Shown here piece after piece: positions 55,834 through 64,000 of a DNA stretch of 64,000 nucleotides. Numbering within the stretch: the first letter of the stretch is position 1; each line of letters begins with the position of its first letter. A model generated the notes under the pieces. It saw only the letters and a list, made by a program, of their open reading frames with translations. It searched no databases and had not been told where the DNA came from. Source of the stretch: Flavobacterium frigidarium DSM 17623 (lineage in GTDB: Bacteria > Bacteroidota > Bacteroidia > Flavobacteriales > Flavobacteriaceae). Position numbers and translations under genes: made by a program. The stretch lies in assembly GCF_000425505.1 (NCBI RefSeq), contig NZ_AUDO01000014.1, positions 1 to 64,000 on the forward strand, read 5' to 3'.

Positions 55834-57126
55834 ATGAAATACCATCAAATTGACCGTGACTTATTTATAAAAAACCGTGCAAAATTTACGGCTCAGATGA
55901 AGCCAAAAAGTGTTGCCGTTTTTAATTCAAATGATATATATCCTATAAGTGCCGATAGTACAATGCCGTTTGAGCAACACCGAGATATTTTTTACCTATC
56001 GGGAGTTGATCAGGAAGAGAGCATCTTACTACTATTTCCAGACGCACCTTATGAGAACCAAAGGGAAATTCTTTTTTTAAAAGAAACAAATGACCATATT
56101 GCTGTTTGGGAAGGAGAAAAACTAACTAAAGAACGCGCTCTAGAGGTATCAGGAATCAAGAATGTACACTGGTTGCAAGATTTTGATAAGGTATTAAACG
56201 AAATGATGACCTATGCTGATACCATGTACATCAATACAAACGAACATTATCGCGCTGCTGTTGAAACAGAAACTCGTGAGGCTCGTTTTGTAAAAAAATG
56301 GAAAGAGAAATATCCTGCGCATGCCGTTGCAAAAAGTAATCCTATCCTACAACGCATTCGTTCTATAAAAGAGAGCGAAGAGATTGACTTAATTCAAAAA
56401 GCGTGTGACATCACCGAAAAAGGTTTTAGAAGAATCCTTTCCTTTGTAAAACCAAATGTTGCAGAATACGAAATCGAAGCCGAATTTATTCATGAGTTCA
56501 TTCGCAATCGCTCTAAAGGTTTTGCTTATACGCCAATTATCGCTTCGGGAAACAATGCAAACGTATTGCATTATATCGAAAACAACCAACAATGTAAAGC
56601 AGGTGATTTGATCTTGCTAGATGTAGGAGCTGAATACGGAAACTATTCTAGTGATATGACGCGTACGATTCCGGTTTCAGGGAAATTCTCTGATAGACAA
56701 AAAGCGGTTTACAACGCGGTTTTGAAAGTAAAAAATGAGGCTACAAAAATGCTTGTTCCAGGAACTTTGTGGAAGCAATATCATATCGAAGTAGGGAAAT
56801 TAATGACATCTGAATTGCTAGGCTTGGGTCTTCTTGACAAAGCCGATGTGCAAAATGAAAATCCAGAATGGCCCGCTTATAAAAAATATTTCATGCACGG
56901 AACTTCACACCACATGGGATTAGACACACATGATTACGGACTATTGACTGAGCCAATGCAAGCTAATATGGTTTTTACCGTAGAGCCTGGAATTTATATT
57001 CCTGCTGAAGGTTTTGGGATTCGTCTCGAAGATGATGTCGTAATTCAAGAAAATGGTGAACCGTTCAACTTAATGCGCAACATTCCTATTGAAGTTGACG
57101 AAATTGAGAGTTTGATGAACTTGTAA
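55834..57126 (+). CDS. pepP: Aminopeptidase P family (Xaa-Pro) peptidase
   Basis: 430-aa metallopeptidase (M24B) that cleaves N-terminal Xaa-Pro bonds. Metal ligands appear in order: Asp in LLDVGAEY and SSDMTRTI, His in HGTSHHMGLDTHD, Glu in VEPGIYIP and LEDDVVI. The N-terminal creatinase-like domain spans about 1-170. It is cytoplasmic. A terminator and a dispersed repeat follow. Confidence 0.93.
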   Translation: MKYHQIDRDLFIKNRAKFTAQMKPKSVAVFNSNDIYPISADSTMPFEQHRDIFYLSGVDQEESILLLFPDAPYENQREILFLKETNDHIAVWEGEKLTKERALEVSGIKNVHWLQDFDKVLNEMMTYADTMYINTNEHYRAAVETETREARFVKKWKEKYPAHAVAKSNPILQRIRSIKESEEIDLIQKACDITEKGFRRILSFVKPNVAEYEIEAEFIHEFIRNRSKGFAYTPIIASGNNANVLHYIENNQQCKAGDLILLDVGAEYGNYSSDMTRTIPVSGKFSDRQKAVYNAVLKVKNEATKMLVPGTLWKQYHIEVGKLMTSELLGLGLLDKADVQNENPEWPAYKKYFMHGTSHHMGLDTHDYGLLTEPMQANMVFTVEPGIYIPAEGFGIRLEDDVVIQENGEPFNLMRNIPIEVDEIESLMNL

Positions 57127-57136
57127 AAAGTTTCAA

Positions 57137-57152
57137 GTTTAAGGTTTAAAGT
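57137..57152 (+). repeat. Second copy of the 16-mer GTTTAAGGTTTAAAGT
   Basis: Identical to 1948-1963, and likewise in the spacer just after a gene. It appears to be a short dispersed repeat. Confidence 0.6.
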
Positions 57153-57153
57153 G

Positions 57154-57186
57154 AACAGTCTAGAATATTCTAGGCTGTTTTTTTAT
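57154..57186 (+). terminator. Terminator after pepP
   Basis: The near-perfect hairpin AACAGTCTAGAA / TTCTAGGCTGTT (57154-57179, one G-T pair) is followed by TTTTTTT. Confidence 0.85.
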
Positions 57187-57230
57187 GCCCATAATTCAAA
57201 TTAAATAACATCTAAACGATAAAAAAAATC

Positions 57231-57342
57231 TTTGGGCGCATCCCGCCTCCGTAAACTCCGGCAGGGTCGGGCTGTACGCTATTAGTCCTCGTCCCTGAAA
57301 AACGGGACTGTGGGCTAGCCGCTGCCATCCCTTGCGCATTAA
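57231..57342 (-). repeat. Dispersed hairpin element, family 2, copy E
   Basis: On the minus strand it reads AGGGATGGCAGCGGCTAGCC, then GAGGACTAATAGCGTACAGC and ACCCTGCCGGAGTTTACGGAG. Outer GCGCA/TGCGC pair. It is the same architecture as copy D in the opposite orientation, in the pepP to AIM24 spacer. Confidence 0.7.
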
Positions 57343-57522
57343 AAGAACGTTAATTCTTCCAAAATAATATTCCTAAAATCGTCACAACATGTAACTTTAC
57401 AAGACAATTTACGTCATATACTTATTAGACGATAAAGCATTATTTAAAAAGAGTGAATTTCTATTGATAATGGTTTAACGACAAACAAAATCATCTTTTA
57501 AAAATCAAATACAATCAAAATT

Positions 57523-58323
57523 ATGACAGCACACGAAATAGATTATGAAATTTTTGGCGAAGAAATGCAATACGTCGAAATCGAATTAGATCCACAAGAA
57601 ATTGTTATCGCTGAAGCAGGAAGCTTCATGATGATGGACAATAATATCCAAATGCAAACCATCTTTGGTGATGGATCAAGACAACAATCAGGAATCTTTG
57701 ATAAATTACTTAGCGCCGGTAAAAGAGTTTTAACAGGCGAAAGCATGTTCATGACCGCCTTTATCAACCAGCATCACGGAAAAGGAAAAGTATCATTTGC
57801 ATCTCCTTACCCAGGGAAAATCCTTCCTATCGACTTAACCGAGTTTCAAGGAAAGTTCATCTGTCAAAAGAGTTCGTTCTTATGTGCCGCAAAAGGAGTT
57901 TCTGTTGGAATCGAATTTTCTAAAAAAATAGGCCGCGGTCTTTTTGGTGGTGAAGGTTTCATCATGCAAAAAATTGAAGGTGACGGAATGGCCTTTGTAC
58001 ACTCCGGAGGAACCATGGCCAAAAAAGAATTGAAAGCAGGAGAAATTTTAAAAGTAGATACTGGCTGTATCATCGGTTTCACAAAAGATGTTGATTATGA
58101 TATCGAATTCATAGGTGGAATCAAAAACTCCATTTTTGGAGGTGAAGGACTGTTCTACGCTACATTGCGCGGTCCCGGAACTGTTTACATTCAGTCATTA
58201 CCTTTCAGCCGTTTAGCAGATAGAATTATCGCATCAGCACCAAAAGCAGGTGGAGACGGTCGCGGCGAAGGAAGTATCCTTGGCGGATTAGGAAATTTAT
58301 TAGATGGCGATAATCGTTTTTAA
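57523..58323 (+). CDS. AIM24/TIGR00266 family protein
   Basis: 266-aa beta-helical protein of the AIM24 family. Repeating glycine-rich blocks (GIEFSKKIGRGLFGGEGF, then GGTMAKKELKAGE and IKNSIFGGEGLFY) are typical. There is no signal peptide, so it may be cytoplasmic. Function is not known. It ends at the same spot as a small Gly-rich tail (GGLGNLLDGDNRF). Confidence 0.88.
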   Translation: MTAHEIDYEIFGEEMQYVEIELDPQEIVIAEAGSFMMMDNNIQMQTIFGDGSRQQSGIFDKLLSAGKRVLTGESMFMTAFINQHHGKGKVSFASPYPGKILPIDLTEFQGKFICQKSSFLCAAKGVSVGIEFSKKIGRGLFGGEGFIMQKIEGDGMAFVHSGGTMAKKELKAGEILKVDTGCIIGFTKDVDYDIEFIGGIKNSIFGGEGLFYATLRGPGTVYIQSLPFSRLADRIIASAPKAGGDGRGEGSILGGLGNLLDGDNRF

Positions 58324-58397
58324 TAATTAATTATACTGCAAGGTCTTTAGGATTTTGCAAAATATAAAGAACGACTTTCAGTGATGGAAATCGTTTT

Positions 58398-59597
58398 TTA
58401 TTTTAGAGGAAGTTTTATTTGCGGCATAGGTTGACATAGCGATTTATTTACAATTTTCTCTCTCATTAATTTCTTCTTATTGAAATGTCTAGAAATATTT
58501 TGAACTACCTCTGTATAATTATCCTTTATTACTAAATCATTCCCATCTTTTACTTGATGAAAAAACACTTTAATTGACCGACAATTATTGTGTTCAAAAA
58601 CAGTATTTAACAAAGTTCTATCAGATAATCCACAAGAGTGTCCCATGATCAAAACCTGAAATTTACCGCTATCAACAAATCTCAATAAATTATTGTAGTT
58701 AGAGTTTTGCAAATATTGAAAAGATTTAAAATTTCGAAGAAATTCATTACTATTAAGGTTTTCAATTAATTTATAATCTTCGTCCATTTCATCCCCAAAA
58801 CCAAAATTCACTTTATTATCTGTATTGTTGCCTAGAAAACCATGAATGAAATTTACTGAACTATTAACACTATCATCATATTCATTAAGCTTATTATATA
58901 TGTCAGGAATAGGAGTGTAATTAAAATTTAATATATGTATATTACTGATTAACTGCTCTTTCCTTTCTTTTGCAAAATATTCTTTTATTTCATATACATC
59001 TTCATTATCACTAAACTCTTTAAAAATATTGCGCTCGCCACTCAGCACAGAGATAGGCTTTAAGATATTTTGAAATTTTGACCATTCTACATCATCATTT
59101 TTTGTAAAATCTAATTTATAGGTGTTAACTACTTTTTCTAATAAATACTTCTCCAATAAATCTTTTACTTGCTTAAATTCTTCATTTAACTTTAAAATTT
59201 TCCTGTTCTTTTCTACTTTAGTTGTATTATCTCTAGATATTAATTTTAAATAATCATAATACAAGTTTTCCAAATCTACCCAATTACTAGATGACGAAAT
59301 ATTACATGTGTTTTGAAAAAAATTATTTTTAAAACTATGTTTATTATTATGTCTGAATTTTTTAAATAATTCTTTAATTGATTTGAAATCTTTAATATCA
59401 TCCTTCGAAAGCTCTTTACTAGAAAACTTTGATTTTAATGCTATCATTTCAAATTTGCAAAACAAATCTTCATACGAAAAATCTATCATCAGTTTTGTAG
59501 AAACTGAATTCCAATAATCATCTATAAAATCTTTGTATGAAGTTGGTAATCCATGAGCTAAATCAAATCCGTTTCCTATAATAACAAGTCTGTTCAT
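58398..59597 (-). CDS. AbiH-family abortive infection protein
   Basis: 399-aa protein with the AbiH (PF14253) start NRLVIIGNGFDLAHGLPTSY, a later segment HILNFNYT with NFIHGFLG, and the C-terminal IMGHSCGLSDRTLLN. AbiH proteins were described in lactococcal phage resistance; the mechanism is unknown to me. It is single-gene, AT-rich, and lies in a spacer next to a dispersed repeat copy, so it is a plausible horizontally acquired defence gene. It is opposite in direction to both neighbours. Confidence 0.85.
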   Translation of the reverse strand: MNRLVIIGNGFDLAHGLPTSYKDFIDDYWNSVSTKLMIDFSYEDLFCKFEMIALKSKFSSKELSKDDIKDFKSIKELFKKFRHNNKHSFKNNFFQNTCNISSSSNWVDLENLYYDYLKLISRDNTTKVEKNRKILKLNEEFKQVKDLLEKYLLEKVVNTYKLDFTKNDDVEWSKFQNILKPISVLSGERNIFKEFSDNEDVYEIKEYFAKERKEQLISNIHILNFNYTPIPDIYNKLNEYDDSVNSSVNFIHGFLGNNTDNKVNFGFGDEMDEDYKLIENLNSNEFLRNFKSFQYLQNSNYNNLLRFVDSGKFQVLIMGHSCGLSDRTLLNTVFEHNNCRSIKVFFHQVKDGNDLVIKDNYTEVVQNISRHFNKKKLMREKIVNKSLCQPMPQIKLPLK

Positions 59598-59720
59598 TTT
59601 TATAAATTGCTTTCCTCAAATTTACTGAATTTTATTACAATCTAGCTTTTAAGAAGGTGCTTTAACTAGTTTGTTATCAACAAGACAATAACATTCTCAA
59701 AAAATTAGAACCAACTAGGT

Positions 59721-59799
59721 AGCCCCGATTGTAGCGGCATCCTTTTATCTCTCCCGATAGCTATCGGGAGAGATAAAAGATATAGCGAAAAGCGGGAGG
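59721..59799 (+). repeat. Dispersed hairpin element, family 1, copy C
   Basis: Arms are AGCCCCGATTGTAGCGGCAT and GATATAGCGAAAAGCGGG; the central 36-base perfect palindrome is at 59743-59778. It differs from copy A by a compensating base-pair change (A-T to C-G) in the stem, evidence for selected pairing. It lies upstream of the alpha/beta hydrolase gene. Confidence 0.8.
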
Positions 59800-59848
59800 A
59801 ATCATGAAATATGCACAGTGGCGGTGCTCTTAAAAAAATAAATAAACT

Positions 59849-59856
59849 TACTTTTG
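59849..59856 (+). promoter_or_regulatory. Putative -7 promoter element of the hydrolase gene
   Basis: TACTTTTG matches TAnnTTTG and lies 17 bases before the TTG start codon, giving a very short leader. Confidence 0.5.
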
Positions 59857-59873
59857 CAGTCTAAAATTTAGAT

Positions 59874-60656
59874 TTGAAAAATACGCAGTACAAAAACACA
59901 AACATCGCTTACACAGACACCGGTAAAGGAACGGCAATTGTCTTGCTACATGGTTTTCTAGAAAATCAAAAAATGTGGGAACAATACATTGCACCGTTTT
60001 CTAAAAAAAATCGGGTGATTACCATCGATTTATTGGGGCATGGGGCAACAGAATGTCTGGGATATGTGCACAGCATGGAAGACAATGCCGATGCTGTTCA
60101 AGCTGTTTTAACTGAATTGCGCATTAGGAAAGCTATTTTTTTAGGCCATTCTATGGGTGGTTATGTTGCCTTAGCTTTTGCTGAATTGTACCCTGATACA
60201 GTGAAGGGAATGGTGCTTTTAAATTCGACTGCAAGAGCCGATAGTGACGAGCGCAAATTGAATCGAGATCGGGCAATTAAGGCGGTAAAACAGAGTTATA
60301 CTACTTTTGTGAGTTTGGCTATCGCTAATTTATTTAGTGAATCTAATCGAGAGCGTTTGCAAAGCGAAATCGAGACTGTAAAAAACGAAGCTTTAAAAAC
60401 GCCACTTCAGGCAATCGTTGCTTCTCTTGAAGGAATGAAGATTAGGGCAGATCGAGAAGTTTTATTGCACTTGACTCCGTATCCAAAAATGATGATATTA
60501 GGGGAGAAAGATCCTGTTTTAAATTATGAGGAAACAAAAATGCAAGTACAAGATACTGAGGTAAAATTAATTACTTTTCCTGATGGACACATGTCTCACA
60601 TTGAAAACCAAGTAGAACTTACTGAGGTTTTGTTACAATTTTTCAAGAAGGTTTAA
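59874..60656 (+). CDS. Alpha/beta hydrolase, TTG start
   Basis: 260-aa alpha/beta hydrolase with nucleophile Ser in GHSMGGYVA, Asp in LGEKDPVLN and His in DGHMSHIE. The oxyanion-side LLHGFLENQK is near residue 24. No ATG precedes this core; the only plausible start is TTG at 59874, supported by the nearby -7 element. Substrate is unknown; it is probably a small ester. The 3' end overlaps the opposing ABC gene by 14 bases. Confidence 0.88.
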   Translation: MKNTQYKNTNIAYTDTGKGTAIVLLHGFLENQKMWEQYIAPFSKKNRVITIDLLGHGATECLGYVHSMEDNADAVQAVLTELRIRKAIFLGHSMGGYVALAFAELYPDTVKGMVLLNSTARADSDERKLNRDRAIKAVKQSYTTFVSLAIANLFSESNRERLQSEIETVKNEALKTPLQAIVASLEGMKIRADREVLLHLTPYPKMMILGEKDPVLNYEETKMQVQDTEVKLITFPDGHMSHIENQVELTEVLLQFFKKV

Positions 60657-61323
60657 AAGCATTCTCACTCAAATAGCCTTTTTCAATGAGTTCCTCTTTG
60701 CTGGTAATATGATGTGCTTTTTGGTCTTTTATTATTATTAATTTGGTGGCTAATGCAATCACATTTTCATAGTTGTGATCTGTGATAATAATTCCTTTTT
60801 TACTGGCATTTTGTAACAGCAAAGCATTCACTTTTTCGACCATTATTGGCGAGAGTCCGTTATAGGGTTCGTCAAGAAGAATAAATTTGGATTCGTTACA
60901 TAAAACCAATTTGATCTCGAGATAGCGCAGCTCGCCACCAGAGAGATGACTGATTTTTTTATCTTTTATATTGTGGATAAAATCGTCTTGATAAAATTTT
61001 TCGACAGCACTTTTTTCAATCGATAGTTGGATTGCTTTCGCAACAGTTAAGTGTCGTGGAATAAAATTTTCTTGTGAGAGGTAACTAATGTCCCGAAACA
61101 AATCGCTGGTTTTGACTTTTACCACATGATCTATGCGAACAAATTTGAAGTCGCATTTCTCGATTCCGAAAATAATTTTTAGTAAAGTCGATTTACCAGA
61201 TCCGTTACGACCTAGCAATCCTATAATCTCGCCTGTTTCACATTTTAAATACACATCAGAAAGGATGACTCTATTGTCATACTGTTTTTGAACACTGTCG
61301 ACCTCTAAAAAATGTTTTTTCAA
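60643..61323 (-). CDS. ABC transporter ATP-binding protein
   Basis: 226-aa ATPase with Walker A GLLGRNGSGKSTLL, signature LSGGELRYLEI and Walker B FILLDEPYNG, followed by the switch ITDHNYENV. It resembles the LolD/LivF-like group of exporters. It follows the small membrane protein with a start/stop overlap (61320-61323) and probably works with it. Substrate is unknown. Confidence 0.9.
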   Translation of the reverse strand: MKKHFLEVDSVQKQYDNRVILSDVYLKCETGEIIGLLGRNGSGKSTLLKIIFGIEKCDFKFVRIDHVVKVKTSDLFRDISYLSQENFIPRHLTVAKAIQLSIEKSAVEKFYQDDFIHNIKDKKISHLSGGELRYLEIKLVLCNESKFILLDEPYNGLSPIMVEKVNALLLQNASKKGIIITDHNYENVIALATKLIIIKDQKAHHITSKEELIEKGYLSENAFKPS

Positions 61324-61640
61324 AATAATTTCAGAATAAGGTTAGACAAAAAACTGAATATAATTAAAGTCACAAAATTAAAACACCATGCATACAACCA
61401 GAGTTCGGTTTTTGTAATGGCATTATTATAATAGAAAAGATATTCGTTTTTTGAGTTTAGTTCTTTTACCAGCAGACTAACGGCAAATCCTATCGTCAAG
61501 AAAGTATATTTAAAAGCAAAAATCCCAAGAAAAAGTACCGGCATAATGCATACAGCCAAATTGATTATTAGCGTACTCTTGAAGAAAATGAATATGTTAG
61601 CTGCTTTCTTGATTGTTCTTATTTTATGTAAAGAAAACAA
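61320..61640 (-). CDS. Small membrane protein, putative partner of the ABC ATPase
   Basis: 106-aa protein with about four hydrophobic segments, no signal peptide and Lys-rich loops. It is immediately upstream of the ATPase with a 4-base overlap. It may be a very small permease subunit, but no family was recognised. Confidence 0.6.
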   Translation of the reverse strand: MFSLHKIRTIKKAANIFIFFKSTLIINLAVCIMPVLFLGIFAFKYTFLTIGFAVSLLVKELNSKNEYLFYYNNAITKTELWLYAWCFNFVTLIIFSFLSNLILKLF

Positions 61641-61681
61641 TTTCTTACATACAACAAGCTAAAAATTTGCAAATTAATGTG

Positions 61682-64000
61682 CTACACTACTTTCTCTTGA
61701 AATGGAATGTTTTTATCTAAAATCTCTTGTAGTAAAGTGACAATTTGGACTTTATAATTGGCCATAATAATCTCGTCGATAATCATTTCGCTATCTCTGT
61801 CTTCCTTAAAATTGAAAGGTAAAAATCCCGATTTTAAATTTTTAAACGAAATAATTCCAGCTTCAATAGGCTTTGATTCTGCCAAAGTCTCGTACATGAA
61901 AGCGTAAGCCAACACCTGAATGATTTTGTCGTTTTTAATATCTTCAGTTAATCCGCGCCACGTTTTAAGTGTCACACTTGCTTTCTCCACTTTACCTGTT
62001 TTGTAATCAATGATTCTAATGTTTCCATTGCGTTCTTCGATTCTGTCTACATTTCCTTTTATAAGTACTGGAAAAGGCAAACTTGGATCGGTAAGCACTC
62101 GCTCATAGGTTTTTTCTAAAGCAATAATTTTAATAGCATCACCTGCTTTAATACCCTCTAACTCTACTTTTAAAAAGTTGTGCACATTTCGTTTTGCTAC
62201 TTCAAACGCGAGTAGATTTCGACCTTTCTTAATTTCGCCCTCCTTATAAACTGCTTTAAACTGCGTGAGCACCTCAGCATCTATCAATTTGAAACAATTT
62301 ACGATATCAGCCTCTGATATAAATTTGCCAACAAATGGATCGTACAATACTTTTAAAGTTTCGTGAATAATAGTTCCTAAAGTATTTAAAGCTATATTCT
62401 CTTCTACCTCATCTACTTCCCTGATGCGTAAAATCTTCTGGAAATAAAACTGAATTGGGTTGCGTATATAACTCGTCAATGCCGAGGGAGAAAACCCTAC
62501 CGCTGCAATTTCCTTGAGTCGGTCCATCACCGCCTCTGATTTTTCTATGACCATTGGCTTATAGGCCTTTTCAGGGAGAACGGCATTATAAATTTCATGC
62601 GTTAAATTATGATTGGCTTGCTTTTCTACTTCCAACTGTGTGATAAAACGGCTTTTTTCACCAGCATCTAGTCCGTCACTTTCTGTATTGTAAAGCAAGT
62701 AAACATTCTTAGCACGTTGCAGTAAATGGTAAAAGTGGTAGGTGTAAATGGCATCCTTTTCTTTAAATGTAGGCAGTCCCAATTCTCTTTTGACATCATA
62801 AGGAATAAAGGAATTTTGAGATTTACCCGCAGGGAATTTCCCTTCATTCATCGAGGTCACAATTACCGTATCAAAATCCAATACACGACTTTCTAGCACT
62901 CCCATGATTTGCAAACCATTTAAAGGTTCCCCTTCAAATGAAACCTCAGCAAGATCAATTACTTGCTTATAAATCGCATGTAATGTGTCGATTTTATCAA
63001 TGTGACTGTGCTGAGAATAATAATTAATTAGTTTATTAATTACTTTGAAAATAGCAAAAACAAAGGCTTTGGTTATTTTCTCTTCTTCGTTATCGTTGCT
63101 TAAATTATTTTTGATTGTTAAAAGCAATTCCGAAATTGTTTCTAAGACAGCTATCGAACCTTGCTCCCATTTTTTAAATAATAGTAAAAACAAATCAGTA
63201 GGTTCAGGATTCAATTCCATTACCTTTTGATGTGTAATAAATGTATAATTATTTTGATTGATTATTTTAACCAATGCTGAAGTTTGAGCATAGGGTTCCA
63301 CTAGGGGATGCGTTAAAATATCCAATACATCTTTATAATACAAAACATAGCTTTTAGCATTACGAGACAAGGCATTGGTATGCATTTTAAATAATTTGGC
63401 AATCAATATTTGCGCTGGATTATTTTTACTCGAGTAGCCCATTGTTATATTTAAAGCACCCACCGAGGCTGGCAGTGAATATAAAAGTGGCACTAGAACA
63501 TTCTCCTCTCCAAGCACAATCGCAACCTTATCAAGTGAGGCCATTGGGTTTTCGTCAAGAATTTTTTCTATAATCGTCCCTGCAATTTTTGCCTGTCCTA
63601 TTGTTTTAGGCGTACCAATTACTTGGATGTTTTTAGTTTGAGAAAATTCATCGACAATCCATTCAAATGGATTTGACTTATAATGTTTCCAGTTAGATTT
63701 AAACCTCCTCAAAAACAGACCTGCATCGTGGTATGGATCGTTTAAAAATGTTTGATCAGCATCCCAAAATATTTTAGCTTGATCAACTGCAATCAAGTGC
63801 TGAATGATTTTTTCTTCACTTGCATTTAATGCATTGAATCCCGCAAAGAGGTATTTCTTATTCTGAATTGTTTTTGTGTATGGCAGTAAATTTTCCACCG
63901 CTTGTCGGTAAATCAATCCTTGGTAACCAATTCCCTTTTTTAATAGATGCGCATAAAATGCTTGGTAATAACTAGGTAACAATTTCCAAAAGTCGATGTA
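61682..64000 (-). CDS. PD-(D/E)XK nuclease/AddB-like helicase subunit, 5' end outside window
   Basis: Reads open to the window edge (the codons upstream of the track start are Y-I-D-F-W-K), so the N-terminus is missing; at least 772 aa are present. The C-terminal part has a RecB-type nuclease motif (IRIIDYKTGKVEKA near the end), and the middle has ALTSYIRNPIQFYFQ and VTSMNEGKFPAGKSQNSF, the helicase-like signatures of AddB-type proteins. These work with a partner helicase in double-strand break repair and can affect foreign DNA. Confidence 0.75.
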   Translation of the reverse strand, partial: YIDFWKLLPSYYQAFYAHLLKKGIGYQGLIYRQAVENLLPYTKTIQNKKYLFAGFNALNASEEKIIQHLIAVDQAKIFWDADQTFLNDPYHDAGLFLRRFKSNWKHYKSNPFEWIVDEFSQTKNIQVIGTPKTIGQAKIAGTIIEKILDENPMASLDKVAIVLGEENVLVPLLYSLPASVGALNITMGYSSKNNPAQILIAKLFKMHTNALSRNAKSYVLYYKDVLDILTHPLVEPYAQTSALVKIINQNNYTFITHQKVMELNPEPTDLFLLLFKKWEQGSIAVLETISELLLTIKNNLSNDNEEEKITKAFVFAIFKVINKLINYYSQHSHIDKIDTLHAIYKQVIDLAEVSFEGEPLNGLQIMGVLESRVLDFDTVIVTSMNEGKFPAGKSQNSFIPYDVKRELGLPTFKEKDAIYTYHFYHLLQRAKNVYLLYNTESDGLDAGEKSRFITQLEVEKQANHNLTHEIYNAVLPEKAYKPMVIEKSEAVMDRLKEIAAVGFSPSALTSYIRNPIQFYFQKILRIREVDEVEENIALNTLGTIIHETLKVLYDPFVGKFISEADIVNCFKLIDAEVLTQFKAVYKEGEIKKGRNLLAFEVAKRNVHNFLKVELEGIKAGDAIKIIALEKTYERVLTDPSLPFPVLIKGNVDRIEERNGNIRIIDYKTGKVEKASVTLKTWRGLTEDIKNDKIIQVLAYAFMYETLAESKPIEAGIISFKNLKSGFLPFNFKEDRDSEMIIDEIIMANYKVQIVTLLQEILDKNIPFQEKVV

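Overview
The window looks like a chromosome segment of a Flavobacteriaceae bacterium, most likely Flavobacterium. The evidence is a low-GC genome, promoters of the Bacteroidetes type (-7 element TAnnTTTG), a Bacteroidetes-type five-helix succinate dehydrogenase cytochrome b, the rpmF/fabH/accB/accC cluster, many secreted proteins and lipoproteins, and several families of short intergenic repeats. Most genes are conserved housekeeping genes; accessory modules are interspersed among them.

Layout. 1-496: a 118-bp tandem repeat and one dispersed hairpin element. 497-13656: asnS, rpoN, a decayed ParE/antitoxin pair, tdk, an acidic low-complexity protein, rsmI, a HopJ-family gene, recJ overlapping an MFS exporter, a TlpA-like thioredoxin, lpxH and queD. 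13743-16823: a second hairpin element, an enoyl-CoA hydratase, tRNA-Ala(GGC) and a two-gene cassette (HNH protein plus methyltransferase-HIT fusion) that looks like an accessory or defence unit. 16960-23140: a GreA/GreB-type factor, aldehyde dehydrogenase and AraC regulator, an LpxR-like protein, mtgA and an amino-acid-oxidase-type flavoprotein. 23267-32000: two secreted peptidases, a hybrid histidine kinase convergent with a sigma-54-dependent response regulator, and four tandem small PepSY-like secreted proteins. 32150-37797: accC, accB, fabH, rpmF, a DUF177 protein and pdxA, with divergent ribE.

38241-44373 is the most unusual locus. It holds two duplicated pilin-like subunits, a PapD-like periplasmic chaperone with the two expected anchoring residues, a two-domain tip-like subunit and a large outer-membrane barrel protein. 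I read this as a Bacteroidetes chaperone-usher-like fibre system. 44477-50941: a CAU-anticodon tRNA, methylmalonyl-CoA epimerase, two overlapping lipoprotein genes of unknown role, an Ig-like lipoprotein and an omega-amidase-type nitrilase. 51405-55276: the sdhCAB operon, with a frameshifted four-helix-bundle gene lodged between sdhA and sdhB. 55834-64000: an aminopeptidase P, an AIM24-family protein, an AbiH-type abortive-infection gene, an alpha/beta hydrolase, a small ABC transporter pair and the truncated end of an AddB-like nuclease gene.

Across the window, five intergenic copies of a modular hairpin element, which I read as two architectures sharing one core motif, and several decayed genes (ParE with an in-frame TGA, the frameshifted four-helix gene, a relic PepSY-like copy) show a moderately dynamic genome. 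No insertion sequence, CRISPR array, prophage or rRNA was seen.
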